A stretch of 64,000 bases of DNA from Streptomyces sp. NBC_00490 (GTDB taxonomy: Bacteria > Actinomycetota > Actinomycetes > Streptomycetales > Streptomycetaceae), in assembly GCF_036013645.1 (NCBI RefSeq), contig NZ_CP107869.1, positions 10,230,001 to 10,294,000 of the forward strand. Reading direction: 5' to 3'. The position numbers and the translations under genes were made by a program. A model generated the notes under the pieces. The model was not told where the DNA came from and did not search any database. It saw only the letters and a list, made by a program, of their open reading frames with translations. Below are positions 1 to 9,085 of the stretch, in pieces (positions within the stretch are counted from its first letter, which is position 1; each line of letters starts with the position of its first letter).

Positions 1-2
1 GC

Positions 3-743
3 GGCGGGCTGGGGTTCGAGCATGTGGGGCGGGCCGAGGCGTACGGGCCGAGGGATTTGTGGGTGAGCGACACGTCGCGGCCCTACGAAGTGCACGTGCC
101 GGCCGGCCTGGGCCGTCAGGTGCTCACCGGGGTGGGCGTGGACTTCCCCAAGGCGCTGTTGCCGCTGGTGCCCTCCCGTGTCCAACAGCTGCTGGGGCGG
201 CGGCTGTCGGGGCGGGAGGGAGTGGGCGCCCTGCTGACGGGATTCCTGACCGGCCTGGAGCAGCAGGCCGACGTCCTTACGCCGTCCGACGCGCCCCGCC
301 TCGGCACTGCCCTGGTCGACCTGTTGTCCGCCTGGTTCGCGCAGATGCTGGAGGCGGAGGACGCGCTGCCGCCGGAGACCCGCCAGCGGGCGCTGACGAC
401 ACGCATCCGGGCCTTCATCCGCCAGAACCTGCACGCCCCCGAGCTGACACCGGCCGTGATAGCGGACGCGCACCACATCTCACTGAGCTACCTGCACCGG
501 ATCTTCAAAGAGGACACCCCCGGTGAGACGGTCGCGGCCTGGATCCGCGACCAGCGCCTCGAAGGCGCCCGCCGCGACCTTACCGACCCCAACCTCGACT
601 CCACGCCCGTCCACACCATCGCCACCCGCTGGGGCCTGGTCCGCGCCCCCGACTTCACGCGAGCGTTCCGCAGCACATACGGGCTGTCGCCCACGGAGTA
701 CCGCGCCCGGGAACTGGCAAGGGCCGCGCAGGGTCCGCAGTAG
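3..743 (+). CDS. AraC-family transcriptional regulator (5' end outside window)
   Basis: DNA-binding regulator, probably about 300 residues when whole; the frame is open to the window edge, so the true start lies upstream. The first visible part (PRDLWVSDTSRPYEVHVP) matches the end of the AraC-type sensing domain, where a conserved 'D-T-x-x-P-Y' segment is usual. The C-terminal 100 residues hold the double helix-turn-helix: helices around SLSYLHRIFKED, then a second repeat ending FTRAFRSTYGLSPTEYR, the normal HTH_18 signature. A GTG at 24 could be mistaken for a start, but coding sense continues upstream of it. Ligand and targets cannot be told from the sequence. It ends about 100 bp before a small secreted protein on the same strand; no shared regulation is evident. 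Confidence 0.85.
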   Translation, partial: GGLGFEHVGRAEAYGPRDLWVSDTSRPYEVHVPAGLGRQVLTGVGVDFPKALLPLVPSRVQQLLGRRLSGREGVGALLTGFLTGLEQQADVLTPSDAPRLGTALVDLLSAWFAQMLEAEDALPPETRQRALTTRIRAFIRQNLHAPELTPAVIADAHHISLSYLHRIFKEDTPGETVAAWIRDQRLEGARRDLTDPNLDSTPVHTIATRWGLVRAPDFTRAFRSTYGLSPTEYRARELARAAQGPQ

Positions 744-849
744 ACGCAGCGGCAACTCACCTGTGCACGCAGGGACAACGACAGCCCAAGAACCCGCCAC
801 TCATACTGGCTGCGCCATCTCACTTAATGCAAGGCAAGAGGAATTGAGA

Positions 850-1254
850 ATGAGAAAGCGCTCCACACTGACCTTTGCCGGCTGTCTGGCGATGGGTATC
901 CTGGCGGCCACCGGAACAGCGCACGCGAACGGCGTTGCGCAATGCTTCACTACAGGTGCCGCCGGCAGCATGGGCTACGACTACCAAGGCGGTGTTACCG
1001 CCCCCATCGATGTGGAGCTTGGTGTCTCCGACACGAGCGCGGACAGTCATCATGTGGCCGTCCGGCTCATAACCAGAGACACTAACGGGGACCGCCACAA
1101 CTGGTCCTGGCATCACTGGTACTCCGGAAAAGACACCGGTAACACCTGGAATACAACGGCGCAAGACACCGATAAGGGCATACGAGACCTGGGAGTTCAG
1201 GCCGCCGTTTTCGAAGGAGACCACCTCCTGAATTCGTGCACTGAGTGGGACTGA
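850..1254 (+). CDS. Small secreted protein, function unknown
   Basis: 134 residues. The N-terminus (MRKRSTLTFAGCLAMGILA...GTAHA) is a Sec signal peptide: basic start, hydrophobic core, and an AHA-N cleavage site near residue 27. The mature part of about 107 residues is rich in Gly, Asp, Thr and aromatic residues and has two cysteines, one near each end (QCFTT and NSCTEWD), which could form a disulfide. No catalytic motif was recognised. The start follows an AAGGCAAGAGGAA purine-rich ribosome site. The base composition is somewhat lower in GC than its neighbours, which may indicate transfer. The family was not recognised; an extracellular beta-rich protein is a guess. Confidence 0.7.
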   Translation: MRKRSTLTFAGCLAMGILAATGTAHANGVAQCFTTGAAGSMGYDYQGGVTAPIDVELGVSDTSADSHHVAVRLITRDTNGDRHNWSWHHWYSGKDTGNTWNTTAQDTDKGIRDLGVQAAVFEGDHLLNSCTEWD

Positions 1255-1689
1255 TGTCGGCGTAGCATAGGGGAGTCACGATCTGGTGCCCCTCCGCGGG
1301 GCGCGGCGTTCGCAGTGCGGGCTGACCGAGTCGGCGACGGTGGCGATGCCGCACCGGCATCTGATCAGGACCCTTGCTGCGACAAGTCCCCGGCCGCACG
1401 TCTCGCGTGCAGGGACGATCGTTCGGCTGAAGCCTGGCATTGCCTTTCGCCGCGTAGGCGACCGCCCTTCACTCCCACACAGCGCAGACGTGGCCCCGAA
1501 GTGACCCCTTCGGGGCCGCGGTGCGTGCCACCGTACTGAGCTACACGATGCACGTCCCACACGCATGGTCGCCTTGCCCGGCCTCACCTGAGATGTAGTG
1601 CCTGGAACCGTCCCCGGGAAGACCGGGTCAGTGCGGCAGACCGGGCCCTACGCTGGACTATTCAGCACGGCTCGGGGCGCGGGGGCGTA
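1255..1689. other. Gene-free stretch with one GC-rich hairpin
   Basis: No coding frame here looks real on either strand. A perfect 10-bp stem (GGCCCCGAAG, loop TGACCC, CTTCGGGGCC) lies at 1492-1517. It has no T-run, so it could be a terminator-like structure or just a palindrome. The rest is unassigned. Confidence 0.4.
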
Positions 1690-2899
1690 ATGGGTGCGGG
1701 TACGGGGGCGTCTGACGGAATGTCGGATCGGCGATGGTTCATCAGTCACGCCGGTGCGGGCCGGGCGTGGGCGGAGTGGGTGGGCTGGCAGCTCCTGGAC
1801 GCCGGGCATGAGATCGAGCTGGATTACTGGGACTGGGGTGCGGGCGACAATTTCGTGCTGAAGATGAATGCGGCCCTGGAGCGGTGCCGGTTGTTGGCGT
1901 TGTTCTCCCCGGCGTATTTCGAGCCGGAGCGGTTCACCACCCCGGAGTGGCCGCCATGATCGCTCGGCGGGAGAAGATCACGCCGGTCCGTATCGTGCGG
2001 ACCACCGTGCCAGCCATCCTGAGCTTCCTCCTGGCTCCGGAGGTGTTCGGGCTGGATGACCACGCCGCTCGTGGGGCGTTGTTGCGGGCGGTCGAGGGTC
2101 CGTCCCGGCCCGTGACGGCGCCGTCGCGGCCGCCGGGGATGCTGGCGCGGGTGGGTGGCGGTAGTGGTCCGCGGCTGCCGGGGAGTGGAATGTGCCGGAC
2201 CGCAACGCGGCCTTCACCGGCCGCGACGGCCTGCTGGTGAAGATCCGCGAAGCGCTCGCGTCCGGTCAGCGGGTGGCGGTCCAGGCCCTCGACGGCCGGG
2301 GCGGGGTCGGCAAGACCCGGCTGGCGATCGAGTACACACACCGGTTCGCGGGCGGGCACGAACTGGTGTGGTGGGTGGCATCGGAAGACCCCGCCCTCAT
2401 TCCCGACCAATTCGCCGCCCTCGCCCTCCACACCGGTGCCGCGCCTGCGGGGACCCCTTCCGCCGACGCGGTCTCCGCGCTGCTCGCCGAACTGCGGACA
2501 CGCTCGCGCTGGCTGCTGGTGTTCGACAACGCCGAAGACCACGACCGCCGGGCCCCGTTCCTGCCCGGCGGCCCCGGGCATGTGCTGATCACCTCCCGCA
2601 ACCCGCTCTGGAACAGCTACGCCGTCAAGCTCGACGTCGACACCCTCTCCCGCACCGAATCGCTGGCGTTGCTGCGTGCCCGGGGCGCGCTACTGGCCGA
2701 CGCGGACGCCGACGACATCGCCGCCACCCTGGACGATCTTCCACTGGCGCTCGCGCAGGCGACCGCCCTGCTGACGGTCCACGGCTTGTCGGCCGCGGAC
2801 CTGAGAGCAGAGCTGGCCCGCAGCACGGCCGAAGTGCTGGATGCGGACCCGCCGGACGGCTACCCCGTCTACGGGCTCCCACCGGATTCGGGTGTTTGA
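1690..2899 (+). pseudogene. Broken TIR-NB-ARC STAND protein
   Basis: Remnant of a TIR/NB-ARC protein of the kind that usually continues into TPR repeats in Streptomyces. The TIR part begins at 1690 (motifs RRWFISHAGAGRAWAEW, DYWDWGAGDNF, CRLLALFSPAYF), hits TGA at 1957-1959, and continues in a second frame (KITPVRIV, FLLAPEVFGLDD). It then shifts again near 2178 into a third frame, giving WNVPDRNAAFTGRD followed by the NB-ARC Walker A (GRGGVGKTRLA) and Walker B (RWLLVFDNAED). The frame ends at 2899 soon after the GxP/winged-helix area, and no TPR region follows. Two frameshifts and the missing C-terminus make a working product unlikely. TIR domains often act as NADases or adaptors in conflict systems; that role is family knowledge only. 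Confidence 0.8.
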
Positions 2900-3011
2900 C
2901 CCGGCGTCGGAATGACTGTCCGCCTACAAGAACGGCACCGGCTGACACGGGCTTCGAAGCATTCCTGGTGGCCACCGTCGCAACGGCGGCCACCAGGTAG
3001 GTCAGCCTGCC

Positions 3012-3488
3012 TCAGACCGGAACTCCCCATCGTTGCCGTTCCGCGTCGGCAAGACGTGCCGAGCGGATCCGGGGGGGGGCGAAGGCGGCCACGGCGACCG
3101 CGCCGACCACCCAGGTGCCGGCGATGAAGTGGAAGACGCTCTGGTAGCCGTGGCCGTTGGAGAGCGCCGCGACGATCAGCGGACCGGCCGCGTTCGACAG
3201 CCGGCCGAGGCCGTAGGAGGCGCTCGTTCCCAGAGAGCGGCTGCGTGTGTCGAAGAGCTCGGGGGAGTAGGCGTAGGCGAGGGCCGTGTAGCCGCGCTCG
3301 AAGAGGTTCACCAGGAAGCCGAAGACGATGATGAAGACAGGGCCGAAGGTGAGCCCGTAGAACAGGCCGCACAGCGCGATGACCGTGCCGAAGGCGACCA
3401 GGCACCATTTGCGTTCGAACCGGTCGGTGACGAGGGACGCCAGATAGCAGCCGAGCGGTGCCCCGGCGCCGACGTTCCCGTACGCCAC
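3012..3488 (-). pseudogene. C-terminal fragment of an MFS transporter
   Basis: Last half of a major facilitator transporter. About 158 residues are visible, with several hydrophobic segments and the loop motif SPELFDTRSRSLGTSASYG typical of the sugar/acid transporter branch (ElfPTxxRsxG). The N-terminal six helices are missing. The fragment stops abruptly at about 3486, where a different gene fragment on the other strand begins, so this is a truncation and not a short protein. No own promoter or ribosome site is apparent. Confidence 0.75.
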
Positions 3489-3928
3489 CTGCCGCTGGCC
3501 GACGCGGTCGACGCCATACGGACGGGCTCAGTGGCCGCTTTGCTCGTTGCGGGCGGTGTAGCGCTACCGGCTCTGTCTGAGCTCGACGACCGTTTCGCTC
3601 TGCGGTTTCTGCCGTTGGCCGGCCTGCTGTTCCGGCCCGGCGGCCAGGGCGGTCGGGCCGGCCCGGGCCTGGAAGAGGTGTCCCTGCCGCAGGGCGCGTA
3701 CCGGGCGGCGTCGCCACCATCGGCGTGTCCAACCTGCTGGTGTGCCGCTCCGACCTCCCCCGCAGCATGGCCGAAGCGCTCACCCGCCTGCTGGTCCTGC
3801 ACGCGACCGCACTCGTTCCCCCCAACGCCGTCGGCGCCCAGTTCCTCGACGTCGGGCGTCTCATCGGCACGGGGGACATCGTCCTGCACCCTGGGGCGGT
3901 CGCGTCGTACCGCTCACTGCACGGTTGA
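3484..3928 (+). pseudogene. C-terminal fragment of a TAXI-family TRAP solute receptor
   Basis: Remnant of a periplasmic-type TAXI solute-binding receptor. Visible parts include PLADAVDAIRTGSVAALLV, the Gly-rich GGVALPALSEL segment, the later SLPQGAYR, and, after a frameshift near 3703, VATIGVSNLLVCRSDLP and LHPGAVASYRSL, the usual C-terminal sequence of the family. The signal peptide and N-terminal lobe are absent. It abuts the MFS fragment tail to head across a sharp junction at about 3486. No TRAP permease gene is nearby. Confidence 0.72.
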
Positions 3929-4256
3929 GCCCTCACAGGGCGTCTATACCGGTCACGCCCCAACTACGACTCTTGCCTGCCCTGACAACTGCCGGGCTCA
4001 ACGGCGGACGCCGGCCACGAGACAGCACTCGGCACGACAGCAACTACCCTGGCCCCGGCGGCATAGCCCGTGTCCAAGATTCTGGAGCGAGGCCCCCGAG
4101 AGCCATCACCGGTCCAGTACAGACACGCCGCCAGCAGCCGCAGATACATGTCACAGCGGGGCAACAGACTCGCCGGAGCAGGCTGAAATGAATATATGGG
4201 GGCACTCGGCCTTCTGCGACATCGATGGATGCCGCTCCAAGAGGAAAGAGAAACTC

Positions 4257-4331
4257 GTGTACATAGGCCTGGGTACCGTCGTCATTATCATCGTCATCAT
4301 CGCTGTCGTCATGATTCTGCGCCGTCGCTGA
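4257..4331 (+). CDS. Tiny single-pass membrane protein (24 aa)
   Basis: A GTG start at 4257 follows a strong ribosome site (GAGGAAAGAG, six bases away) and encodes 24 residues: YIGLGT, an uninterrupted hydrophobic stretch rich in Val and Ile, then MILRRR. One membrane helix with a positively charged cytoplasmic end is the obvious reading. An in-frame ATG at 4188 would add 23 residues (MNIWGHSAFCDID...), but its ribosome site is poor, so the short form is preferred. Similar very short hydrophobic proteins occur in actinobacteria and are often left unannotated. Function is unknown. Confidence 0.5.
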   Translation: MYIGLGTVVIIIVIIAVVMILRRR

Positions 4332-4441
4332 CCATCCCTCGTGAGGCCGGGCGATCAGCCACGACCACGGCCCGCCCCGGATTCCCTTGCCAGGCTCCTC
4401 ACGGACGTACGGCTTTTGACCGCGTCGTAGAGGCCGCGTTG

Positions 4442-4505
4442 GACGGGCTTTCGCGTCGAAGGCGGCCGCCTCCGACGGGCTTTCGCGTCGAAGGCGGCCG
4501 CCTCC
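4442..4505. repeat. Two perfect tandem copies of a 32-bp unit
   Basis: The unit runs 4442-4473 and is repeated exactly at 4474-4505. Each copy starts GACGGGCTTTCGCG and includes the palindrome AGGCGGCCGCCT. It lies just past the 3' end of the broken glutamate-synthase-like gene. No function is evident. Confidence 0.85.
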
Positions 4506-4529
4506 TCGCGCCGGCACTCGACCGTTCAT

Positions 4530-5690
4530 GGATGCCATGATCTGCAGTGCGCTGCCGGCGGTGTCCTCCTGGAGAGGGTGTGCCCACGCGGCCTTGTCGC
4601 CGACGTCCAGCACGCGGGCCCGGCGGGGGTCCTGGGTAGTGACGCCGACGGGCAGGCGTCCGTATGGCAGTGAGCCTGGACGCAGCCGACGGCGAACGTG
4701 ACGGCGTGGGCCGCGGAAGCGTAGTCGGCGCCCTGGATCAGGCGTTTGCCGAGGTCCGTCTCAGTGACGATCTCGCCGCTGGCACCGATCCCGCTCCGGT
4801 CCCACAGGCCCGCGCCGACCAAGGCGTTGTGCACGGTCATCAAACCTTCCGTGATCGGTATGCCGACGTGGCCGGCGAACTCGAGCGGTGTGGTGCCCGT
4901 GCCGTCCTCCGCGCCGTCGGCGAAGCTGCAGTCGGGTGCGGGCCCTCCTCGATCATCGCCGTGCACACGGCGAGGTGCTGGCGCCGTGAACCGGGGGACA
5001 GCTTGAAACCGGCCGCCACGGCGCCGGACAGCTCCCGCATGCGTGCGATGAAACGGACCAGTTCACGAGGCGTGGAAAACGCCCGGTGGCAGGGCGGTGA
5101 GACCACCGTCCGTCCCTCGGGGACGTCTCGCACCCGGGCGATCTCCACGTTCACCGTGGCCCCGGCAGCACACCCCCGATACCGGGCTTGGCGCGCCCTG
5201 CGACAACTTCTCAGACGCTCGCCTGACGCTCTCGCCCGGCGCCTTTTCGGTCGAACTACCCGGCATCGAAGTCCCCGTCCCTGGTCCGGCAGCCGACGCA
5301 GCCGGTACCGATCTCCCGGACCAGGTCACCACCCGGACGCAGGTGGTACTCCGCCAATCCGCCCTCGCCGGTGTCGGGCGCGAAACCGCCTGCCGCTGAT
5401 CCGTACATGTGGCGGGTGCTCGGCCACCGGGCGGGGCCCCATTGAGGGGACCAGGTACTCGTAACCTGCCTGGTAGACGTCACGCTCGGTCACGAACGGC
5501 TCCTCCGCGGCGGTGCCCTTGGCCGGCTCGTAGACGATGCTGCGGATATCCCGGTCGAAGGGCCGTCCGTCGAAGTTCCCCTCGGTGGAGTACTGCCGCA
5601 TCACGCCGATGAACCCGGAGGCACCGCTGCCATCCACCACCAGGACGGCGTCCACGACCACCGCGACGATCCAGTTCTCAGCACGGTCCG
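4530..5690 (-). pseudogene. Decayed FMN-binding glutamate synthase family gene
   Basis: Reading leftwards, pieces of one gene appear in shifting frames: GRPFDRDIRSIVYEPAKG (about 5550), NTGEGGL-like GFAPDTGEGGLAEYH (about 5350), KLSQGA-like ending (about 5200), ISPPxHxAFSTPREL-like VVSPPCHRAFSTPRELVRF (about 5080), LEFAGHVGIPITEGLMTVHNA (about 4850), and the GASGEIVT...QGADY...FAVGCVQAHCHTDACP block (about 4700) ending near ALQIMASM. These are in the order of the glutamate-synthase central/FMN domain proteins of about 500 residues. At least three frameshifts and an internal loss are present, so no product is expected. Confidence 0.8.
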
Positions 5691-5975
5691 CGAGTGGCCC
5701 GCCGGGCGCGTTTCATGCGGACCAGGGCCGGGCCGGAAAACACCCGCATGTTATACGGCAAGGTGGGTAACGCTGATTTTCTGAAGGTGAGTAAAAAGTG
5801 AATCGACGCGACTGTGTTGATTCTTGTACTTCTTGTCGCCTGATATTTACTCATACTCGAAATCAGAAATTGTGTGGGACGGGAAACGGTGGGCACTCGC
5901 CCTGTCGAGGGCCGCCCACCGAAATTTCGGACGGGAGGCTTCCTCGGTATTCACGTGCTACAAGGGGAGGTTTGT

Positions 5976-6326
5976 ATGACGGACAACATGTGGGGTTACC
6001 CGGCCGAGTCGGGCCACCAGACGGGGACGGACCTGACCGGATTCAAGGTCGAGGCGAGTGACGGCTCGATCGGCAAGGTCGACAAGCACTCGGAGGACGT
6101 CGGGGCCGCGTACATCGTCGTCGACACCGGAGTGTGGATCTTCGGCAAGACGGTTCTTCTCCCTGCCGGTGTCATCTCGTCCATCGACGTCGCGGGGCAG
6201 ACGGTCCATGTAGGCCGGACCAAGGACGAGATCAAGAACTCCCCCGAGTTCGACAAGGACAAGCACGTCGGCGACCCCGGCTACCACGAGCAGGTCGGCG
6301 GATATTACGGAGACCACCGAGCCTGA
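5976..6326 (+). CDS. PRC-barrel domain protein
   Basis: 116 residues, intact. Residues about 14-75 form a PRC-barrel-like beta domain (LTGFKVEASDGSIGKVD, AAYIVVDTGVWIFGKTVLL, PAGVISSIDV). A charged tail (TKDEIKNSPEFDKDKH) and a Tyr/Gly-rich end follow, the standard layout of the short PRC-barrel proteins found in many Streptomyces, often linked to stress or storage conditions. The ATG at 5976 is set by a GGGGAGG site five bases upstream. The 200 bp upstream are clearly more AT-rich than the surroundings and probably hold the promoter. A GC-rich hairpin follows the stop codon. The molecular role of these proteins is not established. Confidence 0.85.
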   Translation: MTDNMWGYPAESGHQTGTDLTGFKVEASDGSIGKVDKHSEDVGAAYIVVDTGVWIFGKTVLLPAGVISSIDVAGQTVHVGRTKDEIKNSPEFDKDKHVGDPGYHEQVGGYYGDHRA

Positions 6327-6347
6327 CCGTCACTCCGTGGCACACAG

Positions 6348-6381
6348 GGGCGGGCACCGGCGTTCTGTCGGCGTCCGCCCT
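6348..6381 (+). terminator. Probable intrinsic-type terminator after PRC-barrel gene
   Basis: An imperfect GC-rich stem (GGGCGG...CCGCCC with further pairing inside) begins 22 bp after the stop codon, with weaker pairing extending outside. No strong T-run, as is common in high-GC actinobacteria. Confidence 0.45.
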
Positions 6382-6452
6382 TCGCTGTGCCCGGTCTTCC
6401 CCCGGCACTGGATCTGCTTGATCCGGAGGAAGCGAGAAGACCGCCGACGGCG

Positions 6453-6703
6453 ATGAAGGACTACTCGGACGAGTTCAAGGCCGATGCCGTGGCCCTGTAC
6501 GAGTCCATACCCGGGGCGACCTACAAGAGCATCACCGCTGACCTGGGCATCAACCGGGCGACCTTGCGTAGGTGGTGCTGCGGGACCGCGAACGCCGTGG
6601 CGTCAGTGCCGCGGCTGCGAAGCCGGCCGCCCGGCCTCGGGAGGCGACACCGTCCGGTGATCCGGTTGAGGGTGAGAACCGCGTCATCAGCCGCAAACGG
6701 CGG
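6453..6703 (+). pseudogene. IS3-family transposase OrfA fragment
   Basis: MKDYSDEFKADAVALYES and DLGINRATLRRW are the helix-turn-helix start of an IS3 OrfA. A one-base loss after the RRW codons (about 6575) moves the rest (VLRDRERRGVSAAAAKP) to another frame, ending at a TGA near 6703. No OrfB and no inverted repeats were seen. Dead remnant of an insertion. Confidence 0.75.
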
Positions 6704-6779
6704 TGATCAGTCCTTGGATGGTGATCTTCCTGGGCTGGGCGGCTCGTACACTGCTGACGGAAAGGTCAGTAGCAGGTAC

Positions 6780-7112
6780 GTTTACACCCAGTCGACCGAG
6801 GGATCCTCGTACGGCATCGAGTGGAACACGCATCAGAGCGGGATGAGCCGTCCAGGTCCGACCACTCACATCCCCGGTCTCTACCTCGCCGGGGCGAGCT
6901 GCCGGCCCGGACCCGCGACCGAGGGCGTGCTGCTGTCCGGCATCGCGACGGCGGGCCAGATCCTGGGCCGCGACCTGCTCTCGGAGTTCCGGGCGGGCAG
7001 ACCGCTGGTGCCCGCGGGTGCGATCCCCGCAGTTCCTGCGGGGTGGGCCCCACTCGAGGCGTCGAAGCCGCGCCCGCCGCGTGAGACCGAGGTCGTCGGC
7101 ACTGCCGACTGA
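6780..7112 (+). pseudogene. C-terminal fragment of a phytoene-desaturase-like FAD oxidoreductase
   Basis: About 110 residues with the closing signature of the CrtI/NAD(P)-binding oxidoreductase family: EGSSYGIEW, THIPGLYLAGASCRPGPATEG and VLLSGIATAGQIL, the segment that contacts FAD near the C-terminus. The FAD-binding GxGxxG N-terminus and about 400 residues are missing; the IS3 fragment lies directly upstream. Residual coding, not a functional gene. Confidence 0.7.
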
Positions 7113-7352
7113 CTGACGCCTCGTCACGTTGAGCTCGCGTCGTGTCGCTGACCGGCGCCGACCTGCACCGAATGAGCGCCTTCATGGCAGCCGACCTCAG
7201 CCTCACGGTCGCTCATCACACAGACAACCCAGCACCGCCACCACGAAAAGGATCACCTCATGAAGCAACTCGTGGCGCACGGTCTGCAATGCGGTGAACT
7301 CCGTCTGGCCGCGGAAGACCGCAGCCCGTGCTGTTGCTCGGCTGATGCCGCC

Positions 7353-7408
7353 GCGGCGCGGGTGTTCCGGCTATGACATGTCCGGAGCACCCGCGACACC
7401 CGCGCCGC
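7353..7408 (-). terminator. Long hairpin downstream of sigJ-like gene
   Basis: A perfect 13-bp stem (GCGGCGCGGGTGT at 7353-7365 with ACACCCGCGCCGC at 7396-7408) encloses a smaller TCCGG/CCGGA stem. It lies 45 bp past the stop of the leftward sigma-factor gene and has no T-run. Confidence 0.5.
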
Positions 7409-7452
7409 TGCTACCTGATGAGATGGACCGGTTTGTCGAGTTGTGTCAGCTT

Positions 7453-8271
7453 CTACGGATTGGAAGTCGCGTAGATCCGGGTGATGCGTCCGCTCTCGAT
7501 CACGAGGCTGACCGCGGCCCCTCCACTGTCGGATTCGATCCGGATCGCGGGGGCGCCGTTGAGCCATACCACCCTGGTCTCGAAGGCAGCCCGATCGGTG
7601 CCGGCGAGCATCGTCGCTACGAGTTCGGCGCCGTGGATGGGGGCCAGAGCGGCGGCCGTGATCCCGCCGCCGTCAGCGATGAGAACCACGTCCGGTGCCA
7701 TGATTTCCAGGAGGTCCTGGATGCGCCCGGTGCGCAGCGCGGCGACGAAACGGTCCACCACAATCTTGTGCTCCGACCGGCTCACCTTCACGCGTGGCTG
7801 TCGAACCGCGACGTGGTCCCGGGCCCGCCGGGCGACCTGCCGAACCGCGGCGGGGGTCTTGCCCACGGCCTCGGCGACCTCGTCGTACGGCATGTCGAAG
7901 ACCTCGCGGAGCACGAACACCGCGCGTTCCACCGGTCTGAGCGATTCCAGGACGGTCAGCATTGCGATAGAGACGCTTTCCGCGAGTTCGACGTCGTCGG
8001 CCACATCGGGGTGGGTCAACAGAGGTTCGGGCAGCCATTGGCCCACGTAGTCCTCGCGGCGGCGTGAGAGTGTGCGTATGCGGTTGAGTGCCTGGCGGGT
8101 GACGGCCCGGACGAGGTACGCCCGCGGGTCGTGGACCTGTGACCGGTCGACGCCGGCCCACCGCAGCCAGGTCTCCTGCAGCACGTCCTCCGCGTCGGCT
8201 GCGGAGCCGAGCATCTCGTAGGCGACGGTGAACAGCAGGCTGCGGTGGGCGACGAACGGATCCTCCGTCAT
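7453..8271 (-). CDS. sigJ: RNA polymerase sigma factor, SigJ (ECF41-like) type
   Basis: 272 residues. Region 2 spans about residues 5-70 (SLLFTVAYEMLGSAADAEDV, QETWLRW) and region 4 about 108-165 (LRPVERAVFVLREVFDMPYD, AVGKTPAAVRQVARRAR). A C-terminal SnoaL/NTF2-like domain from about 175 to the end (VDRFVAALRTGRIQDLLEIM, DVVLIADGGG) is characteristic of SigJ/ECF41 sigma factors, where it tunes activity in place of a separate anti-sigma factor. The start ATG overlaps the stop of the upstream CMD-family gene by four bases (ATGA), so the two are translated together. Sigma factors of this type are commonly encoded beside a carboxymuconolactone-decarboxylase-like gene, as here, and often control it. 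Confidence 0.9.
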   Translation of the reverse strand: MTEDPFVAHRSLLFTVAYEMLGSAADAEDVLQETWLRWAGVDRSQVHDPRAYLVRAVTRQALNRIRTLSRRREDYVGQWLPEPLLTHPDVADDVELAESVSIAMLTVLESLRPVERAVFVLREVFDMPYDEVAEAVGKTPAAVRQVARRARDHVAVRQPRVKVSRSEHKIVVDRFVAALRTGRIQDLLEIMAPDVVLIADGGGITAAALAPIHGAELVATMLAGTDRAAFETRVVWLNGAPAIRIESDSGGAAVSLVIESGRITRIYATSNP

Positions 8272-8846
8272 GCCGTGGACTCTACGTGGGACGTCGCCGG
8301 GCGCTTGGCCAGCGGGATCTCGCAGGCGTCGGAGAAGCCCTGCGAGGTGACCCCGTTCGCCACATTCGCCCGGGTCGCCAGGTTGACGTAGGAAACGAAC
8401 GCGGTGAGCTCCACCATCGCCTCTGTCCCGAGCTGCTCCAGAAGGGCGGCATACTGCTCGTCGCTGACAGTCGGCGGCGTGTTCGTCATCGCCTCGGCGT
8501 ACCCCATGACATCGCGCTCCAGCGGCGTGAACACGACCGCCTCCCGCCAGCGCGGCACCTGACTTGCCTTGGTCAGATCCACGTTCTCGTTCTGCGCCTG
8601 GAAATAGCCGACATCCAGACACCAACTGCAGCCGACCTGCGACGCCACGGCCATGTGCGCGAACGACTTCAAGCCCGGGTCGACCGCGTCCCATGCCCCC
8701 ACCTTGGCACCGAACTCCAGGTTGTCCTGCGTCACCCGGGGGCTGTGCCACAGCACCTCGACGTTCTCGGGCACGACGCCCAGCTGCTTGATCATGTTCT
8801 CCTTGAGCTCGGCGGGGAGCTCGGCCTTCGGGAGGCGCAGTGCCAT
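8268..8846 (-). CDS. Carboxymuconolactone decarboxylase / AhpD-like protein
   Basis: 192 residues. The AhpD-type CxxC redox pair is in CSWCLDVGYFQ near residue 70, inside the CMD fold (FGAKVGAWDAVDP, LERDVMGYAEAMT). Family members include alkylhydroperoxidase partners and peroxidases acting with thiol donors; the exact substrate here is unknown. The ATG at 8846 is chosen because AAGGAGAG lies correctly upstream, and in-frame codons further up lack a site. It is first in a two-gene operon, coupled to the SigJ-type sigma factor by an ATGA overlap. Confidence 0.88.
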   Translation of the reverse strand: MALRLPKAELPAELKENMIKQLGVVPENVEVLWHSPRVTQDNLEFGAKVGAWDAVDPGLKSFAHMAVASQVGCSWCLDVGYFQAQNENVDLTKASQVPRWREAVVFTPLERDVMGYAEAMTNTPPTVSDEQYAALLEQLGTEAMVELTAFVSYVNLATRANVANGVTSQGFSDACEIPLAKRPATSHVESTA

Positions 8847-9085
8847 GCTGTCTCTCCTTGTGTGCGTCCTTGTGGGGCTGTTCGGCATGAAGACACCGCC
8901 CGGCCAACGCATGTGACACCTACCGCCGACCCGGCATGCCCCTGCGGCCCGTCCACGCCGTGCGCGTCCTTCTCACTCGGGCGAAGAGCCCCATGCGTTG
9001 CTGCTCTTTCTCGTGAATCTCCACGGGCCCGAAGATCGTCAACTGCTGCCCTCGAGGACATCGTCCGCCAGCACGGCATGCCCTA

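Noticed and set aside
1492..1517. tRNA or small RNA gene
   Set aside because: Only a simple hairpin; no cloverleaf or T-loop motif GGTTCGAATCC-like sequence found here or elsewhere in the window.
1690..2240. Programmed frameshifting in the TIR-NB-ARC gene
   Set aside because: Two shifts at sites without slippery runs and a missing C-terminal part point to decay.
4442..4505. Possible CRISPR repeat
   Set aside because: Only two directly adjoining units with no spacer and no cas gene.
7260..7376. 38-codon open frame beginning MKQLVAHGLQ
   Set aside because: Has a start codon but no family resemblance, an implausible Cys-rich end and overlap with the hairpin behind sigJ.
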